From contig JAANDG010000081.1 of the NCBI GenBank assembly GCA_036852015.1, positions 248,001 through 312,000 on the forward strand: 64,000 nucleotides of DNA, written 5' to 3'. This DNA is from Pelodera strongyloides. Its lineage: Eukaryota > Nematoda > Chromadorea > Rhabditida > Rhabditidae. How positions within the stretch are numbered: position 1 is the stretch's first letter; each line of letters starts with the position of its first letter. The translations under genes and the position numbers were made by a program. The notes under the pieces were generated by a model that saw only the letters and a program-made list of their open reading frames with translations, was not told the origin of the DNA and searched no databases. Of this stretch, positions 38,473 to 49,400 are shown piece by piece.

Positions 38473-38520
<48 letters not shown>
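38473..38520 (+). repeat. A48 homopolymer tract
   Basis: Forty-eight consecutive A. It could be the tail of a retrotransposed sequence, but I see no matching gene and no clear target-site duplication. Confidence 0.9.
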
Positions 38521-38523
<3 letters not shown>

Positions 38524-39233
38524 TCATGGTACTAAACAACGAAAGAGATATCAGCTATGACAAGCAAATACCAATTTTCTGTATATGTCCAAAGTATTTA
38601 TCAGATGCTATGTGTGCAGTATTAACAAATGCATCGTTTATCTGTCAGAGTTTGAAAACCTTAAAAGAAAACGTATTAATTAATGTGTCAATAAATAAAT
38701 AAATAAATTATAGAAAAAAAAAATAGTTTGAAAAGTAGAAATGACAAAATTGTTTATGAAAAAATCGCTTTGTTTTGAAACCGAGTGTGAGTCAAAGTTA
38801 TGTGGAGCAAATTTCTCTTAGACAAAATTCAAGTAATAAAAAAATGCCTTCTTATTCTTTAGGTGTAAACTATCAATGAGATAAGTATGCATAAGTTAAG
38901 TTATTATGTTGCATTCGTCCAATAGGTTTAGAGTCGAGCACCAGAAATTAGGTATGCAGGTATTCTCACAAAGAATCTTTATGTTTATGCTTCAGAATAA
39001 ATTATTCATTTTTGAGTAATGTATCACTACTCAGCTAGAGTGACTACTTCAGCTCCAGCATCTTGTTAAAGGAGGATGTTCACGAGAACATCGAAAGTTG
39101 ATGGTTTTAGCTTCCAATATATTTTAATGTGGTTTACTTGGATGTTCACCTGCCTGCCACATAGGATCAGAGTACACACAAAGAAAATATGGCAGATTTT
39201 TGATATCTCTCTAGGTATAAAACAAATAAGATA

Positions 39234-39600
39234 TTAAAGGGAATATGTATGCCCTTTTTGAAGTTAAGCTGTAATAATAGAATGTGTGTTCCTCAATAAG
39301 GAAACAACAACAAAAATTGTTAAAAGTTTCCCATTTAAAAGAAAATGATTTTCAAAGTTCATCTTTTCCATAGTAAACGCGTTGCTTGACCCCCTGGCTT
39401 ACACGGCAGTGCTGATGGAGCAAAAAATTTTGCATATGTGTGCTTATATCGGCATATAGCATGTAACCGCGACATATTTGCATGCAAATGAGAATATTCG
39501 AATTTACATATTCAGTCGCCTACTTAAATTCATGTCTGGTGTGGAAACTCTAGTTTCGCAGTTGTTTTGCTCATTTTGAGTGCCTACATATTCCCTTTAA
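39234..39600. mobile_element. Terminal-inverted-repeat element, family 3, copy 1 (367 bp)
   Basis: Starts TTAAAGGGAATATGTATGCC and ends CTACATATTCCCTTTAA. The interior shares long stretches with 55449-55887, for example TTGAAGTTAAGCTGTA and ATTCGAATTTACATATTCAG. Non-coding. Confidence 0.85.
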
Positions 39601-40003
39601 TGGAGTTTACCAAGAATGGAATGTTGATGGCGCTTGTACCGCGCTTGCTTGTCGCGCCACTCAAAGGGTCGTGCACAAGAAAAAAAACGTTATTCTGAAT
39701 TTTATTGTGCGGTAAGCATGGGGTTTCAGAATTTTTTTCGTGTGAACCACACTCCATAACACCAAAAATTCGCAGAGCTATTGTCTTGCAAACTGTTCGA
39801 CCAGGTACCCATTCACAAGAAAAAGGTGGATTTTTTTTCCCGTGAGCCCAATCCTTCAACCTGGGAGTCCAACCTCTTTTGACTTGCTTCCAAAAAGGGC
39901 CACATATGTTTTCTTCGTACACCATTTTCCACAAATGAGTGTGCCATATCAGCGGCGCAGTAACCGCTTCAAGGAACAAAATCACAAGAAAGAATAACAA
40001 CAT
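39584..40003 (-). CDS. Doubtful 139-aa ORF with a signal-like N-terminus
   Basis: A single uninterrupted frame from ATG at 40003. It opens with a hydrophobic, signal-peptide-like segment (MLLFFLVILFLEAVTA) and has five Cys in the rest. Against a gene: its last codons lie in the terminal repeat of the element at 39234-39600; the part near 39770-39820 resembles foldback element B (GCAAACTGTTCGACCAGGTA); and no family is recognised. It may be a chance frame through old element sequence. Confidence 0.2.
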   Translation of the reverse strand: MLLFFLVILFLEAVTAPLIWHTHLWKMVYEENICGPFWKQVKRGWTPRLKDWAHGKKNPPFSCEWVPGRTVCKTIALRIFGVMECGSHEKNSETPCLPHNKIQNNVFFLVHDPLSGATSKRGTSAINIPFLVNSIKGNM

Positions 40004-42496
40004 CGGCGCATTGACAACATAAGTGAGTTGGAATATGGCTGGATGTCATGGATATTGCCGGCTATTTGGCATATGTTCTCGGTGTCTTGGATGTCTCAGT
40101 ATGTTTTGGATGTCACAGTTTGTGGACACATTATATAATTATATTATTGACACATTATATTTATTGAACACATTATATTTACTGACACATTACAAAAATT
40201 ATTTTAAATTTTGAGTGACGTCTGCTAGATTGTAATAATGTCAACTCCCTTAGAATCGAAGCGCTCCGAAAATTTAATATGTCGCAACTCAGCGGCTCAT
40301 TAAATTTTGAGCCTAAATACTTACAATATGGCGTTCAAAACGCGGGCGCCCGGCTGACATGCGCCTGCGATTACACCCTTGACGGGAATGAGTATGCCAT
40401 AGCAGCGCCACACCGTCGCTACTCGACACACCCATTAACAAGGCTGTCGGAGTTTAGGCATAGGCATGGCGCTACAGTTTGTTACAAAAAAACTCGCCCT
40501 AGTCCACACAATCAGTGTATAATACATTTATGAACTTACATTTGACGGCACATACTGTAGAATTGTCTAAACGCTTCGAATTTGAATCTTACGAGAAAGA
40601 AATCCGTTTAAATGGAAGTATTTTTTTATCGCAAGGGCGGGACTTCCCGTCGTCGAGGAAACACAGAGAAAGAAGAGAGCATAAAGAGAACATACAGAGG
40701 GCGACATCTGCATACGGTAGGCGAAGTTTTTACTGCAGGGCAAAAGCCCGTAAATCAAAGAACATACAATTATCTGAGTTTCCACTGCAGATCTTCTACT
40801 CTAGCATCATTTGTATTGATTCGTAAAAAAAATTTTTAGTTTAAGTAAAGGTGCATCAACTAGTTTCCACGAGTTAAGAATAACATTGTGAAAGTTCAAG
40901 TTGCATAGTGATTCTCGAAGATGTATATTGATATGTAGAATGCTTTCAAAAGTGACTTTTCACATCATTGCCGTCTAACGTACAATACGCACATAAATAC
41001 ACATGATGTATGCAGGATAAGTAAACCAAGTTAAGAACACATGAATGTATACCGTATGCCCCGTGCGTTATGCTCTCAGCAAGACTGCATGGCCGACTCA
41101 AACATGGATGTACTCTGTACTCCTCACTTATTCTTAGGCTTACCATTAGGCACTAGTTACAGACAATGAGTTAGGCACGCATAGTTTAGATAGAGCGTTA
41201 GCCCACCCTAGTTGGCACCATCATACTAATAATAAAGCAAGTCAGTTGGATGCTTCTAACAGTGTTGTATGTTTTTCGGAGCGTGAACTAGATATCAAGG
41301 TTTTTATCTTATTTCTAGATGTTTCATGCATTCTGTAAATTTCATTTGCGAAGGACTGGCTTATTAGGAAAAACCATAAAATGACGTGTAGTTCTTGTCG
41401 CTATTTTTTCGTAACGAACAGTAACGTACTCACAAATCACAAACATCTATGTTTTAAAAATCCATAACACAGTTCCGAGGGGTATCGCTAGAAGTGCGTA
41501 AAAATTTACTAAACTTAATTAACTGGAAATCGATTCTTTTTTCCCCTTTGCAGCGCAATTGCATCAATGAGATATATCATTATTACGTGAGGAAATTACG
41601 TTGCCAATTTGTAAAAATCACAATCAGCACCAAAAAGAACGGAAATGACCTAAATACACTTCATCGCGTATAACGTCCGTTTCCGCTACAATGACGAAGC
41701 CTGCTTTATTTTTCGGATATGATTGTGCATAATTAAGCACAAATTATCCCACGCAGTACTCAGCTTCCTATTTTGCAAGAAAAGCTAAATATTTATTTTG
41801 CAAAAATGAAATAATGATAAGACCGCAGTCACTGGGCTAAACAATTTACGTATTTCTAGAGACTTGTAGCTTGACAGCTGTTAGCTGTTACTTTGGTATT
41901 CTAGTATTTTCTACGGTATTTTTTTTTCTCTTTCTTTTGCCTCATTTTTCTTCATGGTAGTGTTTTTAAGACAGTCGGACACAAAATTAGCATATAATAA
42001 TAGAGAATGTAATTGCCCAGGTACGGTTCAAAGCCGTTTTTAGCAAAATTATAGGTAGCGAAGAAGGAAAAATTAGATAGATGACAAGGAATCTAACTTG
42101 CTTAATTCTTCATGAAAATGCGAGGAAAATAAAGTTATAGTTTAGGAATCCAAAGTAGAACAATAAAGGGTGAAATCACTGAGGCAAAGTCCAATTTTTT
42201 ACAAAAGCCTCCAACGCGACACTAACATGATACTCAATCAGGGTGAAAACTGAAAAAATGGCTCTCGGATCAAACCCAAACTATGTTAGCGCTATCGCGC
42301 TAACAAAGGATACTACGGTCTTCAATAGGCACGGTGAAGCATAATAGTAAGCCAAACATGACCGTTATCTCCGGAGGATAATTTGATAAATATAACTTCC
42401 TAAACAAAAACGCTATCTGAATAGGAATGTCTAGTTCGTGAAGTTTTGGTCACTTTTGTTCCACCGCTTTCCATCAAAGTTTGAAATATTTTTCGA

Positions 42497-42600
42497 GTTT
42501 ATATGCACAAACTATGTGCATATAAACTCTATGAAATTTAGCATCTGAGTTTATATGCACAAACTATGTGCATATAAACTAACTATGAAATTTAGCATCT
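42497..42600. repeat. Tandem pair of palindromes
   Basis: A unit of about 52 bp occurs twice. Each contains the palindrome GTTTATATGCACA..TGTGCATATAAAC and then CTATGAAATTTAGCATCTGA. Confidence 0.85.
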
Positions 42601-42669
42601 GACCCCAGTGTTCTACATAAAATAATATGGATTTTAGATATCATTCGCAAACGGAACACTAATTCATTT

Positions 42670-42858
42670 TTAAAGCGAAATACCGGCCGTTTTTTGGAAC
42701 GCTTCGTAAATCACTGAATTCTTACGTCTTTATGCTAATTTTCTCGAATTTAGCTCGATTTCTTATTCTAATTTATGCTCATTTGCTGATTTGCATACGA
42801 TGCATAGAACGATGTTGTACTCGATATGTTTCAAAAAGCGGCCGGTATTTCGCTTTAA
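42670..42858. mobile_element. MITE, family 1
   Basis: TTAAAGCGAAATACCGGCCG at the left and GCCGGTATTTCGCTTTAA at the right; sits about 590 bp beyond the esterase stop codon. Confidence 0.9.
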
Positions 42859-43445
42859 TAAATTTCGGTGAGCAGATATTCTGTTATTGGTTTGAACGCT
42901 GTAGTGAATTATTGGAGGGTATGTTTGCACGGAATTTGGTAACAAACGATAATAAATAAGAAATCAACTGCCGGTGCTCTTGACAATGAAAACCTCACCT
43001 CTGTTGTAGATCGTTATGTCTTGCATTCAGAAAAAATTAATTAATTAATTATGACCTTTAGGGTCCCGCCACGGCCTACTGTACCCACCAGATGCTTCCG
43101 GACTTTTTATGCGAAATAGCGGATCTCGGGCTCTATGTGTTGCGTTTATTTGATGTTTGTCGGATATTCTCAGTGATTGATTGAGCTACACACACCTTTG
43201 GCCTCCTCGTAGTCCTATTCATCTTGAAGTATGGGGTATATAATAATTAATACAAAAAAGGTAATTTCGAATTTTTTAGGTGTGCTACTTAGAAGAGTAT
43301 ACTGTATGGTAATTCGCAATTTCGTAGGTGTGCTAATTATAACTGTACGTACGTCTCGCAGTACTGTACGTCTCGCAGTGTGTACTGTGTACCAAAACAT
43401 ATAGATCAAATTCATGGCAAAAATATATGATGTCAAAGAAAATTT

Positions 43446-46400
43446 TTATTGAAGAAGCTCATAATATTGAGTTTCTCGCATGTGTATACATTTTCTCACA
43501 ATGAAATAGAATAAAATGGCGACGACGAGTACGAGGACGCCGATCCCGATGATACCTAAATTTATGTTCATTTAATTTTAAAGCGAAATACGGCCGTTTT
43601 TTGAAACACATCGTTGACAACTGATTTCTTACGTATTTATGCTAATTTACTCGATTTTTTATTATAGTTTATGTTCGTTTGCATAAGTTGCTGCTGTTGT
43701 ACTCGATGTGTTTCAAAAACCTGCCGTATTTCGCTTTAATTTTTGATATTTTTAATGAAATATGTTTCAATTTTCTATGACATTTCCTCAAAGAAACTGC
43801 TTTATCCGAATTATTCTAAAAGAACAACCCTATTATATGAACGACGATGGTAAAGAGCTTTCGAGTTTTGTGAAACTATTTTGTATTGATGAAAGCATTA
43901 CGGTGCTTCAAAGCCCAGCTGCTCGTGCACAGTTCAAGTTTTCCACAATAATATTTTATTGATCTAATGTTTGTGAAATTTTCGACAATATTGGTCTATG
44001 TGACACCCCAGCTAGTTATAGGCTTGCAAAATTGATAATTACTATAAATATAAATATTAATATTAATACCAAAATGTGATGCAGAAGAAAGCACTTACCC
44101 CATATGCTCATCCCTCCGTCTGTCGTACTTCCTTCAGTAGGAGCCGTGACATTAGCGTAAATTCCTAGATCTGGGTCCATGAGCGAGCTATTTAGAGCTC
44201 GAAATTCGTGCACAATTGAAAGGGCGAGATCTGCAATAAATCTAGTTACAGTAGTTAAACAATAACGATATCTTATCGAATTTTTGACTCTCCCCCTCTC
44301 GTCACACTCTCTCTCTCTCTCTCTCTCTCTCTTTCTATGTCAAATCGTTTTCAACAATCCCGAGAATTAAAGCTACCATACTTTGCAAATGTCGTTGTCT
44401 TTTAGCATTCAACCAATCCGTCCACTCCCAATAGATCCGCTCCTCCCCATATAATGTCTTGTCGTGTGCGGAGGAAACTTGCTTGGTGTGAGAGTCCAAC
44501 GCTGTTATCTGAAGCAAGTATCAGAATCAATATAATTTGTGAGTATATTGGGAGCTTTTTCCCAACAGGTACCTGTGTCAAAGCTTCAGGACAAATGCTA
44601 CTATTTAATAACAATCCGGAGCACCGCAAGAAGCGATGATATAATCATTTTTTATGTTTGTTTTCATTCAAAAATCCCACCAAATTCTCGCCGTTGAATA
44701 CATCGAAACTTGGTGGGAAATGCCTGAGACGATGCACTTCGCCGAGGTTTCTGAAGAAGTTACGTTTTGATAAAATAAAATCTTCGAGACCAAACTTTTC
44801 GACGAAGACACACAAGGGGGATTCACAGCACGTGCAATAATTTTCAATCAATGCAGAACATAAAAATTACTGTATTTAAAGAGAAATACCGGCCGGTTTT
44901 TTAAACACATCGGACATCGAGTACACCAGCATTCTTATGCGCTTATGCAAATCAACATCAATTAGAATAAAAAATCGAGCTAAATTCAAGCAAATTAGAA
45001 TAAATACGTAAGAATCAGCTGTGCACGATGCGTTTCAAAAAAACGGTCAGTATTTCGCTTTAAAATTCACTTGAAGTTAGGAAACAAGGTATGATGGGCA
45101 TGAGAAGATCTTTGCCTACCTACGCCACAGTGCTATAAGTTATAAGCATATTCATTCATTACGATCATTTTATATTACTGTTCATTCTAGTGCCGCAGTT
45201 GTTGTTGGTATGCCAATTTAGTTAATCAGATAACATTACGGTAGGTTGTGGCGAATATCTGGTCTGACTCCCGTACCTTCCACTCCAAAACTCCCGCTCC
45301 TTCACGTAGTATCCTTGTTTTGTGTGCTCCAAGTCTAGATCTCTATTGAAGTCTGAAAAGAACAGCGAATATACTCACTGAGGAAATTCGGTCCGGGTGC
45401 CGCACCTGTACGGCACGGAAAAGGTACAGCTGCAGGCTTGGAGCTGGTGCGGCCCCCGCGTTGCTCGTTACGACTAATGTGTTTTATATCTGGAACATGA
45501 AACATAACGGTATCGCTTAGTTTAGTAATGTTTATTGCATTTATTGCACTTACTTATCTCAAAATAATCACTATTGTTTACGGTCCACGGTTTCCAGTTG
45601 GGGTGCGGCGCTTCACCATTTATAAACCTTAAATTAAATGTGTTATTTTAAGATATTTATTTATTTATTAATAAGTAACACCGAGTGTGCATCAAATAAT
45701 ATAGTCATAGTGAAGAGAAAGCACTGTAGATATAACTAGGAACCATTGGTACTGTATTAGAATATCTATCATACACCATACGACCGTATATTGCATTTTT
45801 TTGCTTCATGACCCCATCCTGTTATTTTTAATTGCTCGAACATAATTTTCCTACCTTGCCAGCAGTCCCGAGTAAATATCGTTATTCTGATAATCTTTCT
45901 CAGTGAAGACCCCACGATGTATTCCCAGAAGATATATCTGAAAATCCAGATTAAATATAATGAGATAATAGGATTATTTTTTTATCGTAGTGTGATTTTT
46001 ATAAACTTCAAATTTTCCAATGGTTGCATAACAAAATCAATACGCACTCTGTTCGTTCAAAATAATGTTTTTTTGCAATTAACCCATTACTGAACAACTA
46101 CCGTATGCTATATAAGGGGTATCTAAAGTGGACCTAAAATTACACCCTACCTACCGTATCTTCTGAATGGCAAGGTCTTCTCTCCAAAGGAAGTTGCGTT
46201 ACATTCTTGAATGCCGCACCGGCATCAGCATAGGTGTAGGAATAGACGAAAACTTCTCCACCGAGCTAAATTCAAATTTTTGGTTTGATTCTAACTGATA
46301 TAAATATATTTATGACTGTGTATGTTGCGTGTGTGTATGCGTGTGTATGTGATGTGTATGTGGTGCGTATGGGCGTGTGTGTGGGCGTGAGCGTGTGTAT

Positions 46401-49400
46401 GTGATATGTATGTGGTGCGTATGGGCGTGTGTGTGGGCGTGAGCGTGTGTATGGGCGTGTATGTGTGATGCTAACCTAAAGGCTAACAAAATTCGAAATT
46501 ATTCGAGACTTACATTTGTAATATAGTCAGCAATGTCTCCAGCAGGTTTGTAAAAAGCAAACTGGTCGAATATCTCACGAGCTTGTTTATCTAAATAAAT
46601 ATAAAGGTAGAGTTGGGCATCTACATGTTAATTAGAAGTTATCTGTGCAACACCCACACTGTCAAAAGTCAAAAAGGACACATAGAACTTGAAATGTATG
46701 CCGTTGACCCAAATAAGCACTATTACTTTAATACAGATTTCAGAATAGGAAATTAAAACCTGCATCCTGCAAATGTCTTCCTACACTGTAACGTAAAGTG
46801 TTCCGGTGTTTTGTAGGCCATTTCATACCCGAGATGGCGACAAGCTTCAGTTAAAAGGGTCTCGTTAGCGTAGCCGTCCGGTTTTTCAATGTAGCTAAAA
46901 AATCGAGGTAAACCTCCGGGTCACATGACAGGGCCAAACATGTTTCTATCATCTGCAAGTTGATACCGTGAACTAAAAGGGAGAGTATTTCTAGAGAGAA
47001 TATATATGAACTTCATAATTAAAAGCATACATTGTCATTTTGGATTCTGCGGAAAGTGTGCCCATAAGAGTTCGTCTCGGAATTCGCTTTTTCATTAGTT
47101 CGTGTATGGAACCGGGGAGAAGCTGAATGAAATATATTTAAAAATTAGAAGAGTTAAAAAGTACCGAGAGAGAGAGAGAGAGAGGGAAAGAGAGAGATGA
47201 GATAGATGAGAGAGAGAGATGGGAGAGATACAGAGCAGGTGCATGCGATATAGAGTACACAAACTGAAACAGGAGTAACTAAAGTGGTGCCTATGGTAAG
47301 AAGAATGCAAGACTGAAGCGGAAGAAATGAAAATAAATGTGATACGAACCCATTCATCCTCGGATGCCCCATAAAAGTCCTCGGTGGAATTGTACAAATC
47401 CATTTGAGCCTAGATTTTCTTCGTTAGTACTATAGTGCATTACATTAACAAAAAATCGTCATTATTAAATAACCCATCATTTTGATTACGGTATGTATCA
47501 CTCTTTAACGAGATACTAACTGTTGCGCACAATGTACCAACTATCAGACTATTGAACAAGGTTGTTTCTAAGCACAACTACTGTACTACAAAGCAACAAA
47601 ACTAGCGAAACATTTGGTTAAATTTTTGTAGAATTTTTCGCATTTTTACCCAAGCAGTATTTAGAACCAAATGGTAAGAAGGACACACTGTAACCTAACC
47701 TTTAAAAGCTTCTGGTATGGCAAATGTCTCATACATTCGATTACATGTTCAACCGCTTCTTTTGGAATTCCTCTTCTGGTTTTGTATTGGAGCACTTTGC
47801 CTGCCATTTTATTTGGCCTCCAGCATCCGACACGTTGTGCTACAGCTTCAGAAGCGACAAGATTCACAACTAAAACACAAGGCAATTACTTTTGTCTTCA
47901 CTGTAACATGTTAAAGCGAAATACTGGCTGGTTTTTGAAATGCATGGTGGTCCACTGAACTCTTACGTATATATGCTAAGTTGCTCGAATTTAGCTCGAT
48001 TTTTTATCCTAATGTATGTTCATTTACATAAGCTGCATAAGTTGCTTTAAAAACATGAATGATTTTATTCTCGAATAACAGTTTCACTTTTTGAGCGAAA
48101 GGGTTTTCAAATACATATTGTATTACCAACCAAATACAAAACGCAACTTACTTGGGTTCAAGTCGTATCCATAAATTTGCGCCATCCCACTCATGAGCGT
48201 AAGTTGGTTGAAAAGACCATGGGAAACAGGACTCAAGGATACCTGGACAAAAATTAGAATAGTATAAATACTTCTTTAAAGGCTCGGAAAACAGAAACAC
48301 AGTTACGCTGAATGTACCAACGAACAGCAATTTCGTGAATTGTGGGTGTTACATAACTAATGCGGTTTCAAAATCGTTCCTGTTCAAAAAGCCACCTATT
48401 TCGGCTTCATTGAAGCATATACAAAATCAAAAATAAGATCATGGTGTGAAAAGATTGTCAACCCTCTTTCCAAAAAAAAACAGTTCTTTACATATAAACC
48501 TACCAAGTCCGCAATAGATGAACCAGAGGAATGTCCCATCAAAGTGACCCGTTTTGGATCGCCGCCAAAATGAATAATCTCCGATTGAACCCACTGGAGA
48601 CCAAGTATAATGTCTAAAACACGTAAGGTAAGGTATTAAGAAAATACCAATTAAAGGAAACGTAAAAGAGCAAGTTTCCAACATTTTCAACACTGACGAA
48701 AGTTTGCGTGAACCTATGGGCGTGCCAAGTCCATTTGGCGTGGTGGCGTGCAAAAATGCACGCGGAATGGAAATGTCGGGCAACTTCCCGCGGTCAGCAC
48801 GCCCCTTGCACGCCGCTTGCACGCTAAAAGCCGAGGCGAAATGGCTGAGTACGGCGTGCTTTATGGCAGGCAAGCGGGGAATTTACTTCTTCACAGCGAG
48901 CAAACGGCAACGTTACGGCGGGCAACTTGCTCTCCAGACCCCAACGGCGTACAACTTTGTTCCACGACAATTTGCACGCCAATTTTCACGTTGTAAAGCT
49001 ATCGGTTGGAAAACTACACCAAAATACTAACAAGTCACCAACGTAAGTTATTACAGTTTATACGGCTTGCAAATATGCATGGGACCCACCGTGCATGGCC
49101 ACATTCTTGGGCGCTGAAGTTTTCTCGAATGGCGCTAAATTCATCCAGCCGAAGATGCCTAGCCTAAAAAATGAACATGTAAATACTGAGCAAACAACCT
49201 TAAAAAAGGCTCGCCCTTGAAGCATAAAATATTTTGTTTTCTCAATTCTTTACGTCTGATTCAACTAATTTTTTGTTACAGTATGCATAAAAACAAACCT
49301 GAAGGGTAAAGTGACCACTATGACATTTCTTCCCTGATTCACAAAATTATTCGACAGTACTTCCGGTGGGAAAATGGCGGGAGATTCAAAATTAAACTTT

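Larger units (their letters stand above)
26271..43445. other. 17-kb gene-poor region
   Basis: No multi-exon gene could be assembled here. It contains a GC-richer patch with cAMP-response-type motifs (28130-28300), MITEs at 27703, 37208 and 42670, hairpin elements at 29362, 30726 and 37434, a terminal-inverted-repeat element at 39234, many CT/GA runs and an A48 tract. One 139-codon ORF (39584-40003) is listed separately and doubted. Confidence 0.5.

Noticed and set aside
48704..49030. 108-codon plus-strand ORF in a GC-rich block
   Set aside because: It lies inside an esterase intron on the opposite strand, has no splice or homology support, and its length follows from high GC content.
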